A stretch of 37,877 bases of DNA, taken from the NCBI GenBank assembly GCA_902775285.1, contig CACYLI010000011.1:14339-52215 (forward strand), given 5' to 3'. The position numbers and the translations under genes are program-made. Within the stretch, counting starts at the first letter, position 1; the number at the start of each line of letters is the position of its first letter. Under the pieces are notes generated by a model. The model did not search any database. It had not been told where the DNA came from and was given only the letters and a program-made list of their open reading frames with translations. Of this stretch, positions 7,675 through 15,764 are shown piece after piece. The stretch is from an uncultured Erysipelotrichaceae bacterium (GTDB lineage: Bacteria; Bacillota_I; Bacilli_A; RF39; UBA660).

Positions 7675-9102
7675 GTGTATAAGACAGTTATTGGACTAGA
7701 ATTTCACTGTGAAATGAAATCTCATACAAAAGTATTCTCTAATGCTATTAATGGTTATTCTAAATTATCTAATGAATATGTAAGACCTATTGATATGGCT
7801 TTTCCTGGTACTCTACCAGTAGTTAATAAAACATGTGTTAAGAAAGCTATTGAAATGGCTATGATATTAAATTGTAAAATTCCAGAATATATGGAATTTG
7901 ATAGAAAACATTATTTTTATCCAGATTTACCTAAAGGATATCAATTAACTCAATTTTTTAATCCAGTAGGAGTTAATGGTAAAATTACAATTGACGTAAA
8001 TGGACATGAAAAAGAAGTGTTAATACATGATATACATTTAGAAGAAGATGCTGCTAGTTTAGATCACTATTATGATACATCAAATATTGATTATAATAGA
8101 GCAGGAGTTCCATTACTTGAACTTGTTACAGAACCTTGTTTATATAGTGCAGAAGAAGCTATTTGTTTTTTAGAAACTATTAGAAGTATTTATCAATATA
8201 CAGATATTTCTGATTGTGATACTAAAAAAGGACAAATTAGAGCAGATGTAAACGTATCTATAATGGATGAAGATTCGAGCGTTTTTGGAACAAAAGTAGA
8301 AGTAAAAAATGTAAATAGTTTTGATGCAATTAGACAAACTATAGAATATGAGATTAAAAGACAAACTGAATTAAAAGAAACTGGTAGATATGATGAAGTA
8401 ATACAAGAAACAAGAAGATGGGATGATGAAACAAAAACAACTGTTCATATGAGAAATAAGGCAGATGCAGTTGATTATAAATACTTTACTGAACCAAATA
8501 TTCCTAAGTATAGAATTACTGAGTCTTTAAAAGAAGAAATAAGAAAAAGTATTCCTCTTTTAGCAGGAGAAAGAAAAGATAAATATATTAATGAGTATCA
8601 TTTAAGTGAATATGATGCAAATGTTCTTGTTAAAAGTAAAAAAATATCTGATTATTTTGAAGAATGTTTAAGTCTTGGTAGTGATGCTAAAAGTGCTTGT
8701 AATTGGATTACAACTAAAGTTTTAAGTGAAGTTAATAAAGAAGATGAAATTACTATTGATGATGTTTATGTTAGACCTAATATGTTAAGTGAATTAATTG
8801 ATTTAATTGATAAAAAGAAAATTACAAATAATCAAGGTAAAGAAGTATTTGCAAAGATGATAAGTGATCATTTAACACCAAAAGAAATAGTAAAAAAATA
8901 TAATATGGAAGTATTAGAAGATGATAATTTAATAGATTCATTTATTGAAGAAGTAGTAAATGAAAATGAAAAAGCAATTACAGATTATCATAATGGAAGA
9001 ACTAATATGTTAGATTATTTAGTTGGTCAAGTAATGAAAAAATCTAAAGGTAAAGCAAATCCTGTAATGGTAAAAGAAAAAATGATAGAAAAGATTAAAT
9101 AA
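7675..9102 (+). CDS. gatB: Asp/Glu-tRNA amidotransferase subunit B
   Basis: The 475-residue subunit phosphorylates the misacylated aminoacyl-tRNA and amidates it with ammonia from GatA. It has the GatB start (TVIGLEFHCEMKS), the DIHLEEDAASLDH metal/active-site region, GVPLLELVTEP, GQIRADVNVSI and VEVKNVNSFDAIRQTIEYEI. A helical and YqeY-like tail (NEKAITDYHNGR, then LVGQVMKKSKGKANP) binds tRNA. GTG 7675 is preceded by AAAGGAGG, 2 nt after gatA ends. It is the last gene of the Asn T-box operon and is closed by the hairpin at 9101. Confidence 0.94.
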   Translation: MYKTVIGLEFHCEMKSHTKVFSNAINGYSKLSNEYVRPIDMAFPGTLPVVNKTCVKKAIEMAMILNCKIPEYMEFDRKHYFYPDLPKGYQLTQFFNPVGVNGKITIDVNGHEKEVLIHDIHLEEDAASLDHYYDTSNIDYNRAGVPLLELVTEPCLYSAEEAICFLETIRSIYQYTDISDCDTKKGQIRADVNVSIMDEDSSVFGTKVEVKNVNSFDAIRQTIEYEIKRQTELKETGRYDEVIQETRRWDDETKTTVHMRNKADAVDYKYFTEPNIPKYRITESLKEEIRKSIPLLAGERKDKYINEYHLSEYDANVLVKSKKISDYFEECLSLGSDAKSACNWITTKVLSEVNKEDEITIDDVYVRPNMLSELIDLIDKKKITNNQGKEVFAKMISDHLTPKEIVKKYNMEVLEDDNLIDSFIEEVVNENEKAITDYHNGRTNMLDYLVGQVMKKSKGKANPVMVKEKMIEKIK

Positions 9103-9133
9103 AATGTGAAAAAATTCACATTTTATTTTTTTG
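9101..9133 (+). terminator. Terminator of the asnS-gatCAB operon
   Basis: A perfect 10-bp stem AAAATGTGAA / TTCACATTTT with an AAAA loop is followed by a run of T. It begins within the gatB stop codon. The A run before it could also make it work for antisense transcripts. Confidence 0.9.
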
Positions 9134-9160
9134 TTTGAATATAATTAGAATAAAAATATA

Positions 9161-9189
9161 TTGAAATATTATTTTATAAATGATAAAAT
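9161..9189 (+). promoter_or_regulatory. Extended -10 promoter of the small membrane protein gene
   Basis: TTGAAA (9161-9166), a 17-nt spacer, and TAAAAT (9184-9189) preceded by TGA as an extended -10. Confidence 0.7.
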
Positions 9190-9216
9190 GATATTTAGAA
9201 TAAGGAGGATGTTGAT

Positions 9217-9708
9217 ATGGATAGCGTATTAAATTTCTTGGCTGATTATTATTATATTTTTATTATAATTAGTGGTTTACTTTTATTTGCATTAATAGGA
9301 TTTATAGTAATGGGAAAGAAAAAAGCAAAACAAGAAAGAGAGGGAGTTGATCCTACTCAAGCTCCAGTACAAACTGAAGTTAACGCAAATGTTGGAGTTC
9401 CAAGCGAAACACCAGCACCAGCTGTTACACCTGAAATGCAACCTACTACTGTTGTTCAAAATACAGCACCAGTAACACCACAAGTTACTCCAGATCCAAC
9501 ACAAAATTTAACAATGCAAGATGCTCAAATGATGATGCCACCTGAAGAAGAAGTAAAAAATGATGAGCCAACATTAATTATAAATGATCCAAGTGCAACA
9601 CCAACAGTTGAGCCAACACCAGTTGCACCATCACCTGCGTCACCTGTTGCATCAGTAATACCTGAAGCTCCAGCTGCACCAGTAGATAATAATACAACTG
9701 TTCAATAA
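9217..9708 (+). CDS. Single-pass membrane protein with Pro/Thr/Ala-rich tail
   Basis: The 163-residue product has one hydrophobic helix at about residues 12-33 (YYIFIIISGLLLFALIGFIV). A basic stop (KKKAKQ) follows, then a long low-complexity tail rich in Pro, Thr, Ala, Val and acidic residues. The N-terminus is short, so the charge pattern suggests an N-out, C-in protein with a cytosolic tail. A cell-wall-spanning tail is the alternative. It has its own promoter and a strong AAGGAGG site (about 9203-9209). The C-rich codons and Pro-rich content differ from neighbouring genes, as expected for this composition. No known family is recognised. Confidence 0.8.
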   Translation: MDSVLNFLADYYYIFIIISGLLLFALIGFIVMGKKKAKQEREGVDPTQAPVQTEVNANVGVPSETPAPAVTPEMQPTTVVQNTAPVTPQVTPDPTQNLTMQDAQMMMPPEEEVKNDEPTLIINDPSATPTVEPTPVAPSPASPVASVIPEAPAAPVDNNTTVQ

Positions 9709-9733
9709 TTAAAAAAAGTATTAATAAAAAAAC

Positions 9734-9762
9734 TTGAAATAATAATAAATATTTGATAGAAT
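9734..9762 (+). promoter_or_regulatory. Extended -10 promoter of alaS
   Basis: TTGAAA (9734-9739), a 17-nt spacer and TAGAAT (9757-9762) with TGA just before the -10. Transcription would start near 9769, at the beginning of the T-box leader. Confidence 0.75.
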
Positions 9763-9764
9763 AT

Positions 9765-9957
9765 CTTTTGTTGAAAGACGAGTAAAATAAATAGTTATTT
9801 ATAGAGAGTTAGTGTTTGGTGAAAACTAATAATAAATATTATTTGAAGCTACTTTCATTATTTTGAGTTAATAGCTCACGGGTAATCGTTAAATTAATTA
9901 AGTTAAATAAAGGATGGTACCGTCATTTTTGACTCCTTGTACTAATCCTTTTTATTT
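9765..9957 (+). promoter_or_regulatory. T-box riboswitch, Ala (GCT) specifier
   Basis: The stem I base GAAAG (9773-9777) pairs with CTTTC (9852-9856). The AG-bulge segment AGAGAGTTAGTGTTTGGTGA is at about 9803-9822. The specifier loop is GAAGCTA with GCT at 9848-9850. The T-box core AAAGGATGGTACCGTC lies at 9909-9924. A terminator stem AAAGGAT/GGTAC pairs with GTACTAATCCTTT (one bulge), then a T run. The GCT codon fits alaS directly downstream. The element senses uncharged tRNA-Ala. Confidence 0.93.
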
Positions 9958-9971
9958 TGGAGGTAATTATT

Positions 9972-11714
9972 ATGAATTTAAAAGATTTATTTATTGATTT
10001 TTTTGTATCAAAAGGACATAAACAAATACCTAGTGCTCCAGTTGTACCTGAAAATGATCCTAGTGTATTATTTAATACTGCTGGTATGCAACCATTAATT
10101 CCATATTTAATGGGTCAAACTCATCCATATGGTACTAGATTATGTGATTATCAAAAATGTATTAGAACAAATGATTTAGATAACATAGGAGATACTTATC
10201 ATCATACATTTTTTGAAATGTTAGGAAATTGGTCACTTGGAGATTATTTTAAAAAAGAAGCTATTAATTGGAGTTTTGAATTTTTAACTAAAGTTTTAAA
10301 TATTCCAGTTGAAAGACTTGCTGTTACTGTATTTAAAGGTAATGATAAAATTCCTTTTGATAAAGAATCACATGATATATGGTTAAGTTTAGGAATAAAT
10401 GAAAAAAGAATTGCAAGAACAGAAAAAGATAATTTTTGGATAGCAGGAGAAACTGGACCATGTGGACCAGATACAGAAATGTTTTATTTTAGAAGTGATG
10501 ATGAAATACCTGATGTGTTTGATCCAGAAGATGAAAGATGGGTTGAAATTTGGAATGATGTATTCATGCAATACTATAAAGATGAAAATGGTAATATTAC
10601 AGAGCTTCCTAAAAAGAATGTTGATACTGGAATGGGACTTGAAAGAGTAACTGCTGTTTTAGAAGGCGTTAAAGATAATTATGAATCTAGTGTATGGAAA
10701 GATATTATTAAAGAAATAGAAGATATTTCAAGTATTTCATATAAAGATAATCCAGAGTCTATGAGAATAATTGCTGATCATATCAGAACAAGTGTATTTA
10801 TAAGTGCTGATTATAGTGGAATAAAACCAAGTAATGTAGGACAAGGTTATATTCTTAGAAGACTTATTAGAAGAGCTATTAGACATGCTAAAAAATTAGG
10901 TATTGATATTAATAGTAATTGGGAAGAAAGAGTAGCTTTAAAAATAATTAATCAATATGAAAACTATTATAATGAATTAAAAGAAAATAAAAATATTGTT
11001 TTAGAAGTACTTAAAAATGAAAAAATCAAATTTAATAGAACATTAGAAAAAGGACTTAGAGAATTTGAAAAAGTTAGTAATAAAGATATAGATGGTATAA
11101 CTGCATTTCATTTATTTGATACATACGGTTTTCCAATTGAATTAACAGAAGAATTAGCTTCTGAAAGAGGAATAAAAGTAGATATAGAAGGATTTAAAAA
11201 TAAATTTAAGGAACATCAAGAATTATCAAGAACTGCCTCTCAAGGTCAATTTAAAGGTGGACTTGGAGGACACAGTGAAAAAGAAACAATGTATCATACA
11301 GCAACTCATCTTTTAAATGCTGCTTTAAAACAAACTGTTTCAAAAGATGTTCATCAAAAGGGTTCAAATATTACTGAAGAAAGAATGAGATTTGATTTTA
11401 GTTGTGATCATAAATTAACAGATGAAGAAAAGAAAAATACTGAAGATTTAGTTAATAAATGGATAAGTGAAGGACATGAAGTAAAGATAGAAGAAATGAA
11501 GAAAGAAGAAGCTATTAATAGCGGAGCAGAATGTATGTTTATAGAAAAATATCCAGATATAGTAACTGTTTATTCAATCGGAGATTTTTCACGTGAATTA
11601 TGTGGAGGACCACATGTTAAAAATACAAATGAACTTCCTCATTTTAAAATAGTTAAAGAAGAAGCTTCATCTGCAGGAGTAAGACGTATTAAAGCAATAT
11701 TAGAAGAGAAATAA
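9972..11714 (+). CDS. alaS: Alanyl-tRNA synthetase, short form
   Basis: Charges tRNA-Ala. It has the class II catalytic core (PVVPENDPSVLFNTAGMQPL, then RTNDLDNIGDTYHHTFFEMLGNWS), the tRNA-binding part with GQGYILRRLIRRAIRHAKKLG, and the editing domain. The editing zinc ligands are at about His442/His446 (HTATH) and Cys544/His548 (CGGPH). It has only 580 residues against the usual ~870. The beta-barrel linker before the editing domain is nearly absent, so FKGGLGGHSEKETMYHTATHLL follows almost directly after ELSRTA. The C-terminal C-Ala/oligomerisation domain is missing after ASSAGVRRIKA. From memory, candidate-phyla bacteria carry a similar short form. I chose ATG 9972, 8 nt after GGAGG (9959-9963); the in-frame TTG at 9957 lies before that site. 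Controlled by the Ala T-box. Confidence 0.93.
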   Translation: MNLKDLFIDFFVSKGHKQIPSAPVVPENDPSVLFNTAGMQPLIPYLMGQTHPYGTRLCDYQKCIRTNDLDNIGDTYHHTFFEMLGNWSLGDYFKKEAINWSFEFLTKVLNIPVERLAVTVFKGNDKIPFDKESHDIWLSLGINEKRIARTEKDNFWIAGETGPCGPDTEMFYFRSDDEIPDVFDPEDERWVEIWNDVFMQYYKDENGNITELPKKNVDTGMGLERVTAVLEGVKDNYESSVWKDIIKEIEDISSISYKDNPESMRIIADHIRTSVFISADYSGIKPSNVGQGYILRRLIRRAIRHAKKLGIDINSNWEERVALKIINQYENYYNELKENKNIVLEVLKNEKIKFNRTLEKGLREFEKVSNKDIDGITAFHLFDTYGFPIELTEELASERGIKVDIEGFKNKFKEHQELSRTASQGQFKGGLGGHSEKETMYHTATHLLNAALKQTVSKDVHQKGSNITEERMRFDFSCDHKLTDEEKKNTEDLVNKWISEGHEVKIEEMKKEEAINSGAECMFIEKYPDIVTVYSIGDFSRELCGGPHVKNTNELPHFKIVKEEASSAGVRRIKAILEEK

Positions 11715-11726
11715 TTCTCTTCTTTT
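11703..11726 (+). terminator. Terminator overlapping the alaS stop codon
   Basis: GAAGAGAA (11703-11710) pairs with TTCTCTTC (11715-11722), and the loop ATAA contains the alaS TAA. Only four or five T follow, so termination may be partial. Confidence 0.6.
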
Positions 11727-11744
11727 ATATGAAAGGATATTTTT

Positions 11745-12143
11745 ATGAATAAAAGAATAATATTAAATAATATGATAGTAACAAGTGCTAATCATTTAAG
11801 AATTTATTTAAATAACTGGGAAAATTATCCAGAATTAGAAGAAAATGCTAATTATATAAAAACACTTATTAGTGAATATGCTAATAATATTTATAAAGAA
11901 GAATATAATAAGATACTTGAATATGAAATTATTTATTCACATTTAATATTTGATTATATTAATAATTTTGTAATTGAGTACTGTAAAAATCATAATATAG
12001 AATTTACTATTATAAATAATTATATAGTTATAGATAATCATATAATTAATCCAACTATAGGAATAGGTAATGTATATCATGAATTAATTAAATTAAATAG
12101 AATAAATAAATTTAAAAGTATATTTAAATTAGTAAGAAACTGA
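11745..12143 (+). CDS. Hypothetical protein, 132 residues
   Basis: I do not recognise this protein. It is rich in Asn, Ile, Tyr and Glu and probably mainly helical in the first two thirds (NHLRIYLNNWENYPELEENA, and a helix around KTLISEYANNIYKEEYN). A beta-like stretch near residues 89-107 (EFTIINNYIVIDNHIINP) follows. No signal peptide, membrane helix or catalytic motif is visible. A GAAAGGA site lies about 7 nt before ATG 11745, and it sits between the alaS hairpin and its own terminator. It may be expressed by read-through from the alaS T-box promoter. Confidence 0.7.
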   Translation: MNKRIILNNMIVTSANHLRIYLNNWENYPELEENANYIKTLISEYANNIYKEEYNKILEYEIIYSHLIFDYINNFVIEYCKNHNIEFTIINNYIVIDNHIINPTIGIGNVYHELIKLNRINKFKSIFKLVRN

Positions 12144-12170
12144 AAGATATTTAATAATATCTTTTTTATT
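12143..12170 (+). terminator. Terminator after the 132-residue hypothetical gene
   Basis: AAAGATATT (12143-12151) pairs with AATATCTTT (12156-12164) around the loop TAAT, followed by TTT and ATT. It starts at the last base of the TGA stop. Confidence 0.85.
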
Positions 12171-12172
12171 TG

Positions 12173-12181
12173 TGATATAAT
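12173..12181 (+). promoter_or_regulatory. Possible extended -10 promoter of the rlmN operon
   Basis: TGATATAAT matches an extended -10 box. No convincing -35 lies 17 nt upstream. A start about 7 nt later would leave a very short leader of roughly 10 nt, just covering the AGGTG site of rlmN. Confidence 0.45.
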
Positions 12182-12197
12182 TAAGTAGGTGAAAAAG

Positions 12198-13217
12198 ATG
12201 AGTATTTTTGATTTTACATTAGAAGAACTTGAAGACTATTTAGTAAAAAATGGTTTTAAAAAATATAATGCTACTCAAATAATTGAATGGATATATGAAA
12301 AGAAAGTATATGATTTTAATAAAATGAGTAATTTAAGTAAAAAACTTATTTCTTTTTTAAATGAAAACATAAGAATTGAAAAGCTTGAAGTATTACAAGT
12401 AGAAAAAAGTCCATTAGCTAATAAGTATTTACTTAGATTAAATGATAATAATAAAATAGAATGTGTTTTAATGAATCATGATTATGGTTATTCTTTATGT
12501 GTATCTAGTCAAGTTGGATGTAATATGGGATGCTCATTTTGTGAAAGTGGAAGACTTAAAAAAGTAAGAGATTTAACACTTGGTGAACTAGTTAGTGAAG
12601 TAATTAGTGTAAGAGATTATGAAGGTGTTAGAATAGATAGTATTGTAGTTATGGGTATTGGAGAACCTTTTGATAACTTTATAAATATTAAAAGATTCAT
12701 AAGTGTAGTTACAAATAATAAAATGGTGGGTATTGGACAAAGACATTTAACTATATCTACTTGTGGACTAGTACCTAAAATATATGAATTTGCAGATCTT
12801 GAAACAGGGGTAAACCTTGCCATTTCTCTTCATGCTCCTAATAATGAAATAAGAGATAGAATAATGAAAGTAAATAAAGCATATAAAATAGAAGAAGTAA
12901 TGGCAGCACTTGATTATTATATTTCTAAAACTAATAGAAGAGTAACAATAGAATATATAATGTTAGAGGGTATTAATGATAGTGATGAATGTGCTCGTGA
13001 ATTATCTAATCTTGTTAAAGGAAAACTTATGTATGTTAATTTAATACCTTATAATGAGACATCTAATTTTACAATGAAACGTAGTAATGACTTTAAAATA
13101 AAAAGTTTTTATGATATACTTAAATCGAATAATGTAAATGTGACAATAAGAAAAGAAATGGGCGGTAATTTATCTGCTGCTTGTGGACAATTACGTGCAA
13201 ATGCAGAAAGGTTGTGA
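12198..13217 (+). CDS. rlmN: 23S rRNA/tRNA adenine-C2 methyltransferase (radical SAM)
   Basis: RlmN methylates C2 of A2503 in 23S rRNA and A37 of some tRNAs. The radical-SAM cluster motif is CNMGCSFC (CxxxCxxC) in the segment SSQVGCNMGCSFCESGRLKK. GIGEPFDN is the SAM-binding glycine motif. The methyl-carrying C-terminal Cys is in GGNLSAACGQLRA. The N-terminal domain (ATQIIEWIYEKKVYDFNKMS) is typical. It is 339 residues from ATG 12198, behind AGGTG (about 12187-12191); the in-frame GTG at 12189 falls on the ribosome site. It heads the operon with the phosphatase and PASTA kinase and stops with TGA. Confidence 0.95.
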   Translation: MSIFDFTLEELEDYLVKNGFKKYNATQIIEWIYEKKVYDFNKMSNLSKKLISFLNENIRIEKLEVLQVEKSPLANKYLLRLNDNNKIECVLMNHDYGYSLCVSSQVGCNMGCSFCESGRLKKVRDLTLGELVSEVISVRDYEGVRIDSIVVMGIGEPFDNFINIKRFISVVTNNKMVGIGQRHLTISTCGLVPKIYEFADLETGVNLAISLHAPNNEIRDRIMKVNKAYKIEEVMAALDYYISKTNRRVTIEYIMLEGINDSDECARELSNLVKGKLMYVNLIPYNETSNFTMKRSNDFKIKSFYDILKSNNVNVTIRKEMGGNLSAACGQLRANAERL

Positions 13218-13220
13218 GAT

Positions 13221-13958
13221 ATGCGAGCATATTATCAAACAGACCCTGGAAAAGTTAGAAGTCATAATGAAGATTCAGTAACTATAGTAGAAAATAGAAA
13301 TAATGAATACTTAGTTGTTGTGGCTGATGGTATGGGGGGACATAAAGCTGGAGAGGTTGCTTCTAGTTTAGCTGTTAATGAACTTAGTCGTAGATTTAGT
13401 GAATTATCAAGTATTGGAACAAAAGAAGAAGCAGTTGTTTGGCTAAAAGAAATAATAGATGAAGTAAATGTAAAAATACTAAGATATGCAGAAGAACATG
13501 TTGATGCAAGTGGTCTTGGTACAACTTGTGTATGTTCAATAATAACTGATGATTTCCTTTTATTTGGAAATATAGGAGATTCAAGCGGTTTTGTATATAA
13601 AAAAGGAAAACTATATAAAGTAACAAAAGATCATACACTTGTTAACATATTACTAGAAAATGGAGAGCTTACAGAAAGCGCAGCTAAGGTACATCCACAA
13701 AAGAATGTACTAATGAAAGCACTTGGTGCAGCTGAAACTATAGAAATGGATATATTCGATGTTGAAAGAGATGTGGATGGTATTTTCTTATGTAGTGATG
13801 GACTTACTAATATGTTAACAGTAGAACAAATAGAAAAAGTATTAAATGATGGGGAATTAGAATTAGAAGAGCAAGTTGGTAAGATGATAATGAAAGCCAA
13901 TATGCGAGGGGGAACAGATAATATAACAATTGCATGTGTAAGATTCGGTGGTGAATAG
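13221..13958 (+). CDS. PP2C-family Ser/Thr protein phosphatase (Stp/PrpC type)
   Basis: Metal-dependent phosphatase that reverses phosphorylation by the adjacent PASTA kinase. PP2C motifs are in order: DPGKVRSHNED at the start, VVADGMGGHKAGEVAS, GLGTTCVC, FGNIGDSSGFV (GDS metal-site motif, more often GDSR), VTKDHT, FLCSDGLTNML and GGTDNITIACV. It has 245 residues, normal length. It begins 3 nt after rlmN and stops one base before the kinase GTG, so the three are co-translated. It is probably cytosolic. Confidence 0.94.
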   Translation: MRAYYQTDPGKVRSHNEDSVTIVENRNNEYLVVVADGMGGHKAGEVASSLAVNELSRRFSELSSIGTKEEAVVWLKEIIDEVNVKILRYAEEHVDASGLGTTCVCSIITDDFLLFGNIGDSSGFVYKKGKLYKVTKDHTLVNILLENGELTESAAKVHPQKNVLMKALGAAETIEMDIFDVERDVDGIFLCSDGLTNMLTVEQIEKVLNDGELELEEQVGKMIMKANMRGGTDNITIACVRFGGE

Positions 13959-13959
13959 T

Positions 13960-15762
13960 GTGATAGTAAAGGGATCAAAAATTAATGATAGATATCAAAT
14001 TATTAAAACATTAGGAGAAGGTGGAATGGCTAATGTTTATTTGGCACATGACACAATTTTAGATAGAAATGTAGCGGTTAAGGTTCTAAGAGGAGACCTT
14101 GCAAATGATGAAAAATTTGTAAGACGTTTTCAAAGAGAAGCACTTTCAGCTTCAAGTTTATCTCATCCTAATATAGTTGAAATGTATGATGTAGGAGAAG
14201 ATGATGGACAATACTATATAGTAATGGAATATGTAGATGGAAAAACACTTAAACAAGTTTTAAAATCTCGAGGTAAATTATCTATTACAGAAGTAGTTGA
14301 TATTATGCTTCAACTTACTGATGGTATGGCTCATGCACATGATGCATATATTATACATAGAGATATAAAACCTCAAAATATAATGATACTTTCTAATGGA
14401 ATGATTAAAATAACTGATTTTGGAGTAGCAGCATCATTAAATTCAACACAATTAACTCAAACAAATTCAGTTATGGGAACAGTTCATTATTTACCTCCAG
14501 AACAAGCTCAAGGAAAAGGATCAACTATTAAAAGTGATATTTACTCTATGGGAATAATGATGTATGAATTACTTACAGGATTAGTTCCATATAAAGGAGA
14601 TAATGCAGTAGAAATAGCATTAAAACATTTAAAGGAACCTCTTCCAAGTGTTAGAAAATCAAATCCAAGTATTCCTCAATCTATAGAGAATATTATTATT
14701 CGTGCAACAGCAAAAAATCCAAAAAATAGATATACTGATGCAAGAGAGATGCATGAGGATTTAAAAACTGCTTTAGATGATTCTAGAAAAGATGAAAAGA
14801 AATATGTATATAAATATGCTGAAGGTGAAATTGATGAAAAGAAATTAGAAAGCACTACAGCTACTATAAAAGAAGCTACTAAAGAAAAACCAAAAGAAGA
14901 AGTTAAAAAAGTTGTAAAAAAGAAAAAAGAAGTAGAAATAGATGAAGATGATGATGATGATGATAAAAAAGGTGGAAAGAAAACACTAATTATTTTCTTA
15001 GGAATATTTACTGCTCTTGTATTAGTTACAACTATAGTAGCAACTGTATTCTTTGAAAAAAGTAGTAAAATAACAAATAAGGTAATACCAGATGTTAGTG
15101 GAATGAGTATAGTAGATGCTACAAATGCATTAATTGATACAGGATTTGATGTCGCAACAGAATATAAATATACTTCAAGTGATACAATAGAAAAAGATAA
15201 AGTTATAAAAACTAGTCCAGAAATTGGAACTAAGAGAAAAACTGGTACAGAAGTTATATTATATGTTTCTAGTGGAGAAGGAACATATGTTATGGAAGAC
15301 TTTACTGGACAAAATTATTTAGAAGTTAAAGGTAAAATAGAAGCAGGATGTCAATGTAATGTAGTAGTTGAAACAGAAAAAGTTGATGAAAAGAAAAAAG
15401 TAGATGAAGAAGAAGTATTAAGAACAGTACCTGAAGCTGGAAAGTCTAGTAAATTAGGTGCACAAATTACAATAGTAATTCCAGAAGTTGAATATAAGTA
15501 TCCTGACTTTACTAGTGGATATACTGTTAGTAAAATTGATGATTATGCTAAAAAGCATGACTTAAAAGTTGAATATAAAGAAGTAGAAGATGCTTCTAAA
15601 CCAGAAGGAACAATTATAAAACAAAGTAGAGCTGCTGGAAGTGTAGTAACTCCAGGAGCAACAATAGTAATAACTATAACTACACAACCAGAAATAATTG
15701 ATCATGAAGAAACAACAGAAGATACTACAGATGAAACACAAACAGATAATACAGGGGAATAG
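13960..15762 (+). CDS. prkC: PASTA-domain Ser/Thr kinase (PrkC/StkP type)
   Basis: Membrane kinase that senses cell-wall fragments and regulates cell-wall synthesis and growth. The cytosolic kinase domain has the GEGGMANV P-loop, Lys41, HRDIKPQN (Asp135), DFG (Asp153) and the APE-like PPEQ. An acidic/basic linker with a run of six or more Asp leads to one membrane helix at about 342-365. Three extracellular PASTA repeats follow, starting with VIPDVSGMSIVDAT, YVMEDFTGQNYLEV and YKYPDFTSGYTVSK, then a Thr/Glu-rich tail. The middle PASTA has a CQC pair. I prefer GTG 13960 (M-IVKGSKINDRYQI) with GGTGG 8 nt before it. GTG at 13948 and 13951 are alternatives. Confidence 0.95.
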   Translation: MIVKGSKINDRYQIIKTLGEGGMANVYLAHDTILDRNVAVKVLRGDLANDEKFVRRFQREALSASSLSHPNIVEMYDVGEDDGQYYIVMEYVDGKTLKQVLKSRGKLSITEVVDIMLQLTDGMAHAHDAYIIHRDIKPQNIMILSNGMIKITDFGVAASLNSTQLTQTNSVMGTVHYLPPEQAQGKGSTIKSDIYSMGIMMYELLTGLVPYKGDNAVEIALKHLKEPLPSVRKSNPSIPQSIENIIIRATAKNPKNRYTDAREMHEDLKTALDDSRKDEKKYVYKYAEGEIDEKKLESTTATIKEATKEKPKEEVKKVVKKKKEVEIDEDDDDDDKKGGKKTLIIFLGIFTALVLVTTIVATVFFEKSSKITNKVIPDVSGMSIVDATNALIDTGFDVATEYKYTSSDTIEKDKVIKTSPEIGTKRKTGTEVILYVSSGEGTYVMEDFTGQNYLEVKGKIEAGCQCNVVVETEKVDEKKKVDEEEVLRTVPEAGKSSKLGAQITIVIPEVEYKYPDFTSGYTVSKIDDYAKKHDLKVEYKEVEDASKPEGTIIKQSRAAGSVVTPGATIVITITTQPEIIDHEETTEDTTDETQTDNTGE

Positions 15763-15764
15763 GT

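Noticed and set aside
8170..8364. Minus-strand open frame inside gatB
   Set aside because: Antisense shadow of a strongly conserved gene, low-complexity Phe/Ile/Cys content and no ribosome site.
9292..9504. Minus-strand Cys/Trp-rich open frame inside the 9217 gene
   Set aside because: Composition is the mirror of the Pro/Thr/Ala-rich tail codons on the + strand. No start signal.
10462..10650. Plus-strand alternative frame inside alaS
   Set aside because: Lies wholly within the conserved catalytic domain of AlaRS in another frame.
13217..13217. Mycoplasma-type code with TGA as Trp
   Set aside because: Genes such as rlmN, rsgA and the gene ending at 12143 stop at TGA, and conserved Trp residues are TGG.
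13396..13978. Two minus-strand open frames across the PP2C gene
   Set aside because: Opposite to a well-conserved phosphatase, Leu/Ser-rich low complexity, no family resemblance.
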